Positions 1-5,258 of a DNA stretch of 5,258 nucleotides are shown here, piece after piece. A program made the translations under genes and the position numbers. Numbering within the stretch: the stretch's first letter is position 1; the number at the start of each line of letters is the position of its first letter. The stretch comes from an uncultured Bacteroidota bacterium (GTDB taxonomy: Bacteria > Bacteroidota > Bacteroidia > Chitinophagales > Saprospiraceae), in the NCBI GenBank assembly GCA_937952445.1, contig CALGAA010000191.1:1-5258 (forward strand). The letters are read 5' to 3'. The notes beneath the pieces are model-generated. The model had not been told where the DNA came from. It did not search any database and worked only from the letters and a program-made list of their open reading frames with translations.

Positions 1-164
1 AAAAGGAATGTTTACCTGATCCTTATGCCTCATGCCCGATTTAGTATTGTTCGCTGACTTAGGTGAGTTATCCTGTATATTTTGATCGGCTGCCAAAAAT
101 AAGGTGACGTGCTTATAAAGCGATATTATTAGATATATAGCTTATAATCGTTCATTATTAGGTA

Positions 165-214
165 AAAACCTTATATTTGGGATTTATTAGACGATTCTCT
201 TATTTTAAGGTTTT
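165..214. repeat. 9-bp perfect inverted repeat flanking the SatD gene start region
   Basis: AAAACCTTA at 165-173 is exactly complementary to TAAGGTTTT at 206-214, with 32 bases between the arms. The left arm overlaps the -7-like box at 172-179 and the right arm ends 3 bases before the ATG at 218, so it also includes the only Shine-Dalgarno-like AAGG (207-210). If transcription starts just downstream of the box, the left arm is not transcribed, and the pair would act as a DNA operator rather than an mRNA hairpin. The region is AT-rich, so chance is a real alternative. Confidence 0.35.
172..179 (+). promoter_or_regulatory. Candidate Bacteroidota -7 promoter box for the SatD/DUF3307 pair
   Basis: TATATTTG matches the Bacteroidota -7 consensus TAnnTTTG exactly and lies 38 bases before the ATG at 218. 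The matching -33 element (TTG or TTTG, 17-23 bases upstream) is not visible: the expected place reads around TCGTTC at 148-153. The call therefore rests on the -7 box and its position alone. Confidence 0.45.
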
Positions 215-217
215 AAA

Positions 218-892
218 ATGGATTGCATGTTTGCGGTAATTACAGGGGACATAGTAGATTCGACGACCAGGTACCAGCCGGATACTCAGGTTTTTTCAGA
301 AATCGATCGGATATTGACTTCTGTATTTACCCATATGCATGAAAAAGGGTGGATGAGGAAAGGGGATTATATGGTTTATCGGGGGGATAGTTTCCAGTGC
401 CTCCTACCCGTGGAGAAAGGCATGCAGGGTATCCTGATGATTAAAGCTGCTCTCAAAGGTGGGATGGAAGTAGATTCCCATAATACCCAACTTTCGTGGG
501 GATGCCGATTGGCCGTGGGGATAGGGGAGGTCACGTATCGCGCAGACCACATAAGTAAATCAAATGGTCCGGCATTCCAGCGATCGGGAAGAAAACTGGA
601 TGCTATGTTAAAGGATCATTTTACAGAAATTAAGACGCCGTGGGAACAGGCGAACGAAGAGCTCGATCTGACCTGCCGATATCTGGATATCGTGATAGAA
701 AGGCTCTGGACTGTGAATTCCGCCAGAACAGCCTGGATGTATTTTCGCGATGATTATACCCAACAAGAATTAGCTGATCAATTTGGAATCACACAATCTG
801 CAATGAATCAACGCATTCAAGGTGCTGAATTGGCTGTATTGGAACAAACGATACAGCGATATCAAAATATTATCAAAAATCACATTCCATGA
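218..892 (+). CDS. SatD-family protein: cyclase-like N-terminal half with C-terminal helix-turn-helix
   Basis: This 224-residue cytoplasmic protein matches the SatD family, named after a Streptococcus mutans acid-tolerance operon gene of unknown biochemical function. The N-terminus carries the family motif AVITGDIVDST (residues 6-16), then RGDSFQ (55-60), GIGEV (101-105) and GPAFQRSGRKL (117-127). Their order and spacing resemble a class III nucleotidyl cyclase domain, with D11 and D57 in the places of the two metal-binding aspartates. Residues 168-210 look like a sigma-70 region 4-type helix-turn-helix (YTQQELADQFGITQSAMNQR). ATG 218 follows AAGG at 7 bases. ATG 227 (MFAVITGD) fits the usual family start equally well, and an in-frame TAA at 206-208 excludes anything further upstream. 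The stop overlaps the next gene's start in ATGA, so the two are translationally coupled. Family assignment is fairly sure; catalytic activity is unproven. Confidence 0.85.
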   Translation: MDCMFAVITGDIVDSTTRYQPDTQVFSEIDRILTSVFTHMHEKGWMRKGDYMVYRGDSFQCLLPVEKGMQGILMIKAALKGGMEVDSHNTQLSWGCRLAVGIGEVTYRADHISKSNGPAFQRSGRKLDAMLKDHFTEIKTPWEQANEELDLTCRYLDIVIERLWTVNSARTAWMYFRDDYTQQELADQFGITQSAMNQRIQGAELAVLEQTIQRYQNIIKNHIP

Positions 893-1671
893 TCCTTCCA
901 CCTCTTCATTTGGTTGTTTGGCTTTTGGTGGCGCATTTCCTTGGTGACTTTACATTCCAGCCCCGTTACTGGGTTGATGAAAAGCGGAGACGCAAATGGC
1001 GAAGTCCATATTTGTACTATCATGTACTGGTTCATTTTTTACTCGCCCTTTCGGTCATTTTCTGGCTGACCGATCAATGGAGCATCCGGGGATTCCTATG
1101 CGCCTTGATTATCGCGCTGGGCCATTTTGTATTGGATCTTTCCAAAATTTACTATGTGAAATACATCGAATCAGAATGGAATGAAGTCGGACTCCAAAGA
1201 GGTCTGGTCTTTTTATGGGATCAGATCGGTCATTTTTGCATTTTATATCTGGTCGCTTTATGGTTGCAAAATTCATTCTGGATCGTGCCTGCCCCTGATC
1301 TGTTGACCAAAATATTAATCGTTGCACTGGGGTATTATTTTGTCCTTTATCCCACCGCAACTTTGGTCGATTTATCAACCCGGGATTGGCAGGGATATAT
1401 TGAAATGCATCACAAAGATGAAGGATTACCCCTTGCCGGGCGAGCAATCGGTCAGCTTGAAAGAGTTCTGGGCCTCACCTTTATACTTATCGGACAATAT
1501 ACGGCGCTTGGATTCCTGATTGGAGCCAAATCAATATTTCGGTTTGGTGACTTGTCCCACGGTTTACATCACAAAAAAACGGAGTACATTTTGATTGGAA
1601 CTTTTCTGAGTTTTACCATAGTCGTCATCGTGGGATTGATTTTGTCGTATTTTGTGACGAATCTGGGTTGA
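889..1671 (+). CDS. DUF3307-family polytopic inner membrane protein
   Basis: This 260-residue membrane protein of unknown function is recognisable as DUF3307 by an N-terminal AHFLGDFTFQ (residues 15-24), a mid-region HxxxH (H45, H49) and a C-terminal block with GQLERVLGLTF (188-198), AKSIFRF (213-219) and KTEYILIGT (230-238). Hydrophobic segments lie near residues 6-23, 45-60, 66-84, 104-126, 138-159, 190-212 and 232-256, so about six or seven membrane spans. Polar residues recur inside or next to these segments: H16/D20, H45/H49, H79/D83 and D111/Q112/H115. This suggests a metal or proton site, which is inference. The ATG overlaps the SatD-family stop by 4 bases, so the two are probably made together. 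The upstream SatD-like protein is a plausible cytoplasmic partner or regulator. No signal peptide is apparent; the first segment is likely an anchor. Confidence 0.85.
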   Translation: MILPPLHLVVWLLVAHFLGDFTFQPRYWVDEKRRRKWRSPYLYYHVLVHFLLALSVIFWLTDQWSIRGFLCALIIALGHFVLDLSKIYYVKYIESEWNEVGLQRGLVFLWDQIGHFCILYLVALWLQNSFWIVPAPDLLTKILIVALGYYFVLYPTATLVDLSTRDWQGYIEMHHKDEGLPLAGRAIGQLERVLGLTFILIGQYTALGFLIGAKSIFRFGDLSHGLHHKKTEYILIGTFLSFTIVVIVGLILSYFVTNLG

Positions 1672-1796
1672 GGATATCCATACCAGCGGAAGGTACGATT
1701 GATCGCAGACCGGAGGCGGTTGGTAGAAAAGTTTATTTCAATACGTGCCAAAAGATTTAATTTGTATTGGGCACAAACCTACAAAATCATGAGTCT
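1672..1796. other. Gap between the DUF3307 gene and tolC; possible weak promoter
   Basis: These 125 bases contain no gene and no convincing terminator: the inverted repeats seen (TACC/GGTA at 1681-1695, ACCG/CGGT at 1709-1720) have 4-bp arms and no T-run. TAATTTG at 1758-1764 is one base short of the TAnnTTTG -7 consensus and lies about 32 bases before the tolC ATG, but no -33 TTG sits at the right distance. TolC may have its own weak promoter or be reached by read-through from the pair upstream. Confidence 0.3.
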
Positions 1797-3215
1797 ATGA
1801 AAGCTTACTTTTACCTGTTGATATTTATTGGAATTGGACCTTTCGCATTCGCGCAGGAAATATGGACCATTGAGCGGGCTTTGCAACACGCCATGGATCA
1901 CAATTTGCAAATCATGCAAGCCCGGCAAGATATCCAAAGAGCAGAGGTAGACCTTCAAGCCATCCGGCAACAACGAATTCCTTCTTTGAGCTTTTCGAGC
2001 AATCTAAGCAACAGCATCGGCCGGACCATCGACCCCACGACCAACGCATTTACTACTGAAAGCAATTACAACCAAAGTGCAAATATCAATAGTGGGGTTC
2101 AGTTGTTCAATGGTGGACTTATCCATAAAAGAGTTCAAAACGCACAACTCCTACGACAACAAGCCGAAATGCAAGTAGCTGCTACTGAAGATGACATCCT
2201 CCTGATGGTCGTCCAACAATTTTTTCAGGTCATGTTCACGAAGGAAAACCTGGCTATGACAGAAGCCAACAATCAACTGCTGATCGAACAGGAAAATCGA
2301 GTAGCAGCTGAGGTTAACGCCGGTGCAAAACCGGCGAACGAATTGCTGGAGATCCAGGCAGAAGTAGCGCGCTCCGAACAACAGGTTATCGCGGCCGAAA
2401 ACCAATTTACACTGGCTGTCCTTTTATTCAAGCAATTGCTCCGTTTACCGGTGGATGAGGAAATTGAATTTCAATTACCGCCAGTCGATGATGTAGAGCC
2501 GAGTGAAATCGACCTCCTTTCCATCTCAGAGCTTCGTAACCGGGCACTGGCGGGAGCTCCGGCTGTTCATGCCGCCGAGATCCAGGTGGAAAGTGCGGCA
2601 TTGGGGATCCGAATCGCTAAGAGCCAGTACTATCCCCGGGTATCGCTGGGGGGCTCATTGAGCACGAATTTTTCCACCGCACGACGAATCTCAGTGCCCA
2701 CCGGATCGTCCATCGTCAACCAAACTGTTTACCTGGATGGCAACCCTGTTATGGTCGGGTTCGAAAATCCGACGTTTCGGTTGGAATCCATCCCGTACTT
2801 TGATCAATTAAACGAAAACTGGGGACTTGGATTTGGTCTGCAACTCACTGTGCCCATTTATTCACAAGGCAGCACCAGCGCCAATGTGCAGCAAGCCAGG
2901 ATTAATTATCAGACCGCCCAGATACAGCGGGAGCAACAAGTGAATATGTATACGGAAGAGTTGGAAAGGACGATAGCTGATCTTAAGTCATCCTTTCGGA
3001 GTTACCTGGCTTCTGAGAAAACCCTGGAAGCCTCCTCCAAATTCTTTGATAATATTGAATTGAGTTACAACGTCGGAGCAACGACCAGTTTTGAATTGAT
3101 CAATGCCCAAAACCGGAAAGAGGAAGCTGAAATCAACTTTTTGATCGCAAAATACGAGTATCTGGCTCGCCAGCGGGGATTGCAGATTTATTTGAGACAT
3201 GGGAGCTTCGAATAA
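1797..3215 (+). CDS. TolC-family outer membrane efflux protein
   Basis: This 472-residue protein should form the trimeric outer membrane and periplasmic channel of a tripartite efflux pump or type I secretion system. ATG 1797 is chosen because it opens directly into a signal peptide: MK, a hydrophobic core, and AFA before QE, with cleavage after about residue 19. An in-frame TTG 30 bases earlier would bury that signal. Two outer membrane efflux repeats follow, roughly residues 20-215 and 250-460. Each has long Gln/Ala/Glu-rich helices, and each has Ser/Asn-rich beta-strand stretches (SFSSNLSNSIGRT; VSLGGSLSTNFS; GFGLQLTVPIYSQG). The second ends in the familiar ELINAQNRKEEAEINFLIAKY-like helix. 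No adaptor (HlyD/MacA type) or inner membrane pump gene lies in the window, so the substrate cannot be inferred. Its 3' end overlaps the next gene by 17 bases. Confidence 0.9.
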   Translation: MKAYFYLLIFIGIGPFAFAQEIWTIERALQHAMDHNLQIMQARQDIQRAEVDLQAIRQQRIPSLSFSSNLSNSIGRTIDPTTNAFTTESNYNQSANINSGVQLFNGGLIHKRVQNAQLLRQQAEMQVAATEDDILLMVVQQFFQVMFTKENLAMTEANNQLLIEQENRVAAEVNAGAKPANELLEIQAEVARSEQQVIAAENQFTLAVLLFKQLLRLPVDEEIEFQLPPVDDVEPSEIDLLSISELRNRALAGAPAVHAAEIQVESAALGIRIAKSQYYPRVSLGGSLSTNFSTARRISVPTGSSIVNQTVYLDGNPVMVGFENPTFRLESIPYFDQLNENWGLGFGLQLTVPIYSQGSTSANVQQARINYQTAQIQREQQVNMYTEELERTIADLKSSFRSYLASEKTLEASSKFFDNIELSYNVGATTSFELINAQNRKEEAEINFLIAKYEYLARQRGLQIYLRHGSFE

Positions 3216-3882
3216 TTCAGCTATAATCGTATTCCTTAAAAATTTTGAACCTGGTCAGGTCAAAACCCGACTGGCCCGCACCCTGGGGGATGCAGTGGCG
3301 ATGGAAATTTACCGTCGGATGTGTGATTATATCGTGACGGAAGTCCAAAATACAGGATTGCTCGCGTATTATTTTTTCTCTGATTTTATCGATCAATCCT
3401 ACCTGCGCGATCTGGGAGTCAAGGAAGAAGATGAAACAGTTAAATTGGCCGTGCAGACCGCGGGAGATCTGGGAGATCGGATGCGTTCTGCCTTCCATGT
3501 GGTATTGAAAAATCACAGTCATGCCCTGATTATCGGGACTGATTGTCCGTATTTGAATGCGGATTCTATCCTTCAGTCTGTTGAAGTGCTTGAAAGCACC
3601 AGGGTAGATGTGGTCATCGGTCCTGCGGCAGACGGTGGGTATTACGCTTTGGGTATGGATCAATCGTACGAATTATTCAGCGGAATTCCCTGGTCCACGG
3701 GTCGGGAATTAGCCCAAACCATGGGACGGTGCAAAGATCTGGGTTTACAATACGCACTGCTTCCTGAGTTGGAAGACATTGATAATGAGGAAGATTGGAA
3801 CGCATTTCGCTCAAGTTCGTACTATGCTTATTTTGAAGAAGTGATCAATTCCAACTCTTCCCGTAAGGATACTGACGGGTGA
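3199..3882 (+). CDS. TIGR04282/DUF2064-family glycosyltransferase-like protein
   Basis: This 227-residue cytoplasmic protein has a nucleotide-sugar-transferase (GT-A-like) fold and belongs to the group that databases label TIGR04282, arsenosugar biosynthesis glycosyltransferase or DUF2064. Visible motifs are the N-terminal nucleotide-binding FLKNFEPGQVKTRLA (residues 12-26), GDLGDRM (89-95), IIGTDCPYL (111-119, with a metal-binding-type Asp115), GPAADGGYYALGM (141-153), IPWSTGRE (163-170) and a closing EDIDNEEDW. The start is firm: TGA lies in frame at 3193-3195 and the next ATG is inside the domain. The 17-base overlap with tolC implies co-transcription and perhaps translational coupling. 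The last 18 or so residues, beyond the normal family end, are encoded antisense to the end of the HAD gene. Most members are functionally uncharacterised, so the acceptor and true reaction are unknown. Confidence 0.87.
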   Translation: MGASNNSAIIVFLKNFEPGQVKTRLARTLGDAVAMEIYRRMCDYIVTEVQNTGLLAYYFFSDFIDQSYLRDLGVKEEDETVKLAVQTAGDLGDRMRSAFHVVLKNHSHALIIGTDCPYLNADSILQSVEVLESTRVDVVIGPAADGGYYALGMDQSYELFSGIPWSTGRELAQTMGRCKDLGLQYALLPELEDIDNEEDWNAFRSSSYYAYFEEVINSNSSRKDTDG

Positions 3883-4439
3883 TGATAGTGGATGCCGTGG
3901 AATCGAAGTTGGATCGCTGCATCTACATTTTCCTTTCGATCATCGATGAAAACACTTTCTTCAGGTTTCAAACCGAATTTCTTTAGTAGAAGCTGATAAA
4001 TTTTCGGATCGGGTTTGATTACACCTACTTCGCCCGAAACGACCACACCATCGAAATCGCCAAAAAAAGGAAATAATTCCAAAGCGATCGGAAACGTTTC
4101 TCTCGACCAATTGGTCAAAGCGTAGACACGATGATTTTTACTGTTCAAATAATCTTTCATCACCTGGACATTTTGATCAATTGTTCCATAAAACATTTCA
4201 GGCCATCGATCGTAATAGGCCTGTATTTCTTTTTTATATTCCGGAAACTCTTTGATTTTAATGTCGGTTGCTTCTTTCAACGTCCGGCCTCTGTCTTGCT
4301 CCAGATTCCATTCGTAGGTACAAACTTTTCCAAGAAATTCTACGGCTGATGTTTCGTCCTTAAATATTTTTCGGTAGAGGTGAATGGGATCCCAGTTAAC
4401 CAACACTCCACCCAGATCAAAGACAATATTTCGAATCAT
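3828..4439 (-). CDS. HAD-superfamily hydrolase (IA/YihX-like phosphatase)
   Basis: This 203-residue cytoplasmic hydrolase probably dephosphorylates a small sugar phosphate or similar metabolite by way of an aspartyl-phosphate. Motif I is VFDLGGVLVNWD with nucleophile D8. Motif II is ALTNWS (Thr109). Motif III is the Lys of VIKPDPKIY (K142), and motif IV is FIDDRKENVDAA (D166, D167). A helical cap occupies roughly residues 18-90. Residue +2 from the nucleophile is Gly10, not the usual Asp, as in E. coli YihX (glucose-1-phosphatase, DLGNV), which this resembles in length and motifs. It starts 2 bases after the thioesterase stop, so the two form one leftward transcription unit. Its last 18 codons overlap the convergent glycosyltransferase gene. 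Family is secure; substrate is not. Confidence 0.9.
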   Translation of the reverse strand: MIRNIVFDLGGVLVNWDPIHLYRKIFKDETSAVEFLGKVCTYEWNLEQDRGRTLKEATDIKIKEFPEYKKEIQAYYDRWPEMFYGTIDQNVQVMKDYLNSKNHRVYALTNWSRETFPIALELFPFFGDFDGVVVSGEVGVIKPDPKIYQLLLKKFGLKPEESVFIDDRKENVDAAIQLRFHGIHYHHPSVSLREELELITSSK

Positions 4440-4441
4440 AA

Positions 4442-4867
4442 TTACCGGTCTATTACCATGGTTGTTAAACGACTTTCACAAATCTGACGCTCCTGCTCAT
4501 CCCGTATAGTGATCCGCCATACCTGAATTGACCGACCGATTCGGACAGGCATTACTCGTCCTGTTACTTTACCCTTTCGGGCGGACCGGAGATGATTGGC
4601 GTTGATTTCGATTCCGACCACTGCTTGCTGGTCGGTATCCTCCAGGACCAAAACCCCCGCAATGCTACCCAGAGTCTCAGCTAATGCCACCGAGGCTCCA
4701 CCGTGCAACAACCCCATTGGCTGAACAGTGCGATGGTCGACCGGAATGGTTGCCTCAAGATAATCCTCCCCATAATCTGTAAATTCCACACCAATAGCTT
4801 CGCCCATTGTTCCTTTATTTAAGGCGTTGAGCCCTTCAAGGGTGAATTTTTGCTTCCAGATTGCCAT
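4442..4867 (-). CDS. menI: Hotdog-fold acyl-CoA thioesterase, MenI/YdiI-like
   Basis: This 141-residue PaaI-type hotdog thioesterase closely follows E. coli YdiI (MenI), which hydrolyses 1,4-dihydroxy-2-naphthoyl-CoA in menaquinone synthesis. It shares the IWK..FTLEGLNAL start, LEATIPVDHRT (37-47), QPMGLLHGGASVALAE (49-64), VGIEINANHLRSAR (84-97) and a closing SRLTTMVI. Q49, H55 and the catalytic-type E64 are all present. Length equals the family norm. A menaquinone role would suit Bacteroidota, whose quinone is normally menaquinone, but no other men gene is here. Related enzymes (EntH, PaaI, phenylacyl-CoA thioesterases) act on other aryl-CoA esters, so the symbol is by resemblance. It is the first gene of a leftward pair with the HAD phosphatase and is divergent from arsC across 42 bases. 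Confidence 0.88.
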   Translation of the reverse strand: MAIWKQKFTLEGLNALNKGTMGEAIGVEFTDYGEDYLEATIPVDHRTVQPMGLLHGGASVALAETLGSIAGVLVLEDTDQQAVVGIEINANHLRSARKGKVTGRVMPVRIGRSIQVWRITIRDEQERQICESRLTTMVIDR

Positions 4868-4909
4868 AAAATTTTATATTTTGCAGGCAAGATAAATAAA
4901 TATTACAAA
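4868..4909. promoter_or_regulatory. Divergent intergenic region between the thioesterase gene and arsC
   Basis: These 42 AT-rich bases separate two diverging starts and must lie in or near both promoters. Rightward, TATATTTTG at 4875-4883 resembles TAnnTTTG with one extra T and follows TTG at 4850-4852 by 22 bases, a spacing allowed for Bacteroidota promoters. Leftward, the best pair lies inside arsC: TTTG at 4940-4937 and TAAATTTC at 4920-4913, 16 bases apart, which is weak. Two small palindromes are present: ATAAAATTTTAT (4866-4877) and TTGC-AG-GCAA (4881-4890). Neither start has a Shine-Dalgarno sequence, as is common in this phylum. Confidence 0.4.
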
Positions 4910-5248
4910 ATGGAAATTTATCACAATCCACGGTGCCAAAAGTCAAGACAAGCACTTCAGATCCTGCAGGAAGCCGATGTAGATTTCCAGATTCGAAAAT
5001 ATCTGGACAATCCGCCCACAAGAGCAGAATTGGAGGCTGTAGTGAAGAAACTTGATGTTTCACCCGAGACGCTGGTACGAAAAAATGAGAAAATTTATAC
5101 CGAAAAATATAAAGGTAAAGAATTGACAGATGGCGAATGGATCGATGCTATGATTGAAAATCCCAGGCTGATCCAACGACCGATCGTGATCGATGGGGAT
5201 CGGGCCGTCATCGGTCGCCCCCCAGAAAACGTAAGGGAATTGCTTTAG
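4910..5248 (+). CDS. arsC: Arsenate reductase, glutaredoxin-coupled ArsC family
   Basis: This 112-residue thioredoxin-fold enzyme should reduce arsenate to arsenite with glutathione- or glutaredoxin-type thiols in the cytoplasm, the step before arsenite export. The active-site loop is IYHNPRCQKSR (residues 3-13), with catalytic C9 and the preceding H5 placed as in plasmid R773 ArsC (H8, C12). The three oxyanion-binding arginines of that enzyme (R60, R94, R107) have matches at R57 (LVRKNE), R90 (QRPIV) and R103 (GRPPE). Length is that of the short bacterial form, without the C-terminal tail of R773. ATG 4910 is chosen because the family begins right at KIYHNP; an in-frame TTG 60 bases upstream lies inside the opposing gene. 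No arsR, arsB, acr3 or arsM is in view, so a general chromosomal role is possible. Spx and YffB relatives lack this full residue set. Confidence 0.9.
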   Translation: MEIYHNPRCQKSRQALQILQEADVDFQIRKYLDNPPTRAELEAVVKKLDVSPETLVRKNEKIYTEKYKGKELTDGEWIDAMIENPRLIQRPIVIDGDRAVIGRPPENVRELL

Positions 5249-5258
5249 TGCGCCGGGT

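Larger units (their letters stand above)
1..217. other. Non-coding left flank upstream of the SatD-family gene
   Basis: No complete gene is visible here. On the minus strand a frame is open from about position 141 to the left edge. Its only ATG is at 33-31, giving 11 codons to the edge, and a TTG lies at 96-94. This could be the N-terminus of a divergent gene leaving the window, but it is too short to assign. On the plus strand a frame open from base 1 closes with TGA at 55-57 and could equally be a C-terminal tail. The right half (about 120-217) is very AT-rich and carries the -7-like box and inverted repeat listed separately. I see no RNA gene or terminator. Confidence 0.5.

Noticed and set aside
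1..57. Plus-strand C-terminal tail of a gene entering from the left, ending at TGA 55-57
   Set aside because: Only 18 codons are visible with no motif, and a competing minus-strand frame is open over the same bases.
1109..1447. 112-codon minus-strand frame inside the DUF3307 gene
   Set aside because: It lies wholly antisense to a recognised gene, and its translation shows no family motif or domain-like pattern.
1681..1720. Possible terminator after the DUF3307 gene
   Set aside because: TACC/GGTA and ACCG/CGGT arms are only 4 bp long and no U-run follows, so no intrinsic terminator is supported.
1767..1796. TTG start giving tolC ten extra N-terminal residues
   Set aside because: The extension is polar and would sit ahead of a clean signal peptide that begins exactly at ATG 1797.
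3217..3663. 148-codon minus-strand frame inside the glycosyltransferase gene
   Set aside because: It is the complementary shadow of a strongly motif-bearing gene and has no recognisable domain.
4850..4909. TTG start giving arsC twenty extra residues
   Set aside because: The extension overlaps the opposing thioesterase gene and matches nothing in ArsC, whose N-terminus begins at ATG 4910.
4836..5063. 75-codon minus-strand frame across the start of arsC
   Set aside because: It is antisense to arsC and crosses the divergent promoter region without any motif.
1797..5248. A complete arsenic resistance and efflux operon (TolC to ArsC)
   Set aside because: Strands alternate, with two leftward genes between, and no adaptor, pump, arsenite exporter or ArsR is present.

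Overview
The window looks like ordinary chromosomal DNA from a member of the Bacteroidota, carrying one poorly characterised gene pair. The assignment rests on start regions that are AT-rich and mostly lack Shine-Dalgarno sequences, on -7-like boxes of the TAnnTTTG type, and on gene families common in that phylum (SatD plus DUF3307, TolC-type outer membrane protein, short glutaredoxin-type ArsC). I cannot place it more finely. I see no mobile element, CRISPR array, tRNA or rRNA.

Layout, left to right. Positions 1-217 hold no convincing gene, apart from a possible start of a leftward gene at the very edge. They contain a good -7-like box and a 9-bp inverted repeat just before the first gene. 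Positions 218-1671 are a translationally coupled (ATGA overlap) plus-strand pair: a SatD-family protein (cyclase-like N-terminal half, helix-turn-helix at the C-terminus) and a DUF3307 polytopic membrane protein rich in intramembrane His and Asp. After a 125-bp gap, a TolC-family outer membrane efflux protein (1797-3215) overlaps by 17 bp a TIGR04282/DUF2064-type glycosyltransferase (3199-3882).

The glycosyltransferase runs tail to tail, with a 55-bp overlap, into a minus-strand pair: a MenI/YdiI-like hotdog thioesterase (4867-4442) followed after 2 bp by a HAD-family phosphatase (4439-3828). From a 42-bp divergent intergenic region, a glutaredoxin-type arsenate reductase (4910-5248) is read rightward and ends 10 bp before the window does.

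How the genes work together: the SatD/DUF3307 pair looks like a two-part module, a cytoplasmic nucleotide-binding or DNA-binding protein with a membrane partner, of unknown function. It is the best candidate for something undescribed. The thioesterase/HAD pair is probably one transcript of housekeeping hydrolases. The TolC gene has no adaptor or pump gene beside it. ArsC and the glycosyltransferase, whose family is annotated in databases with arsenosugar biosynthesis, hint at an arsenic theme, but no other ars gene is present and the link is weak.
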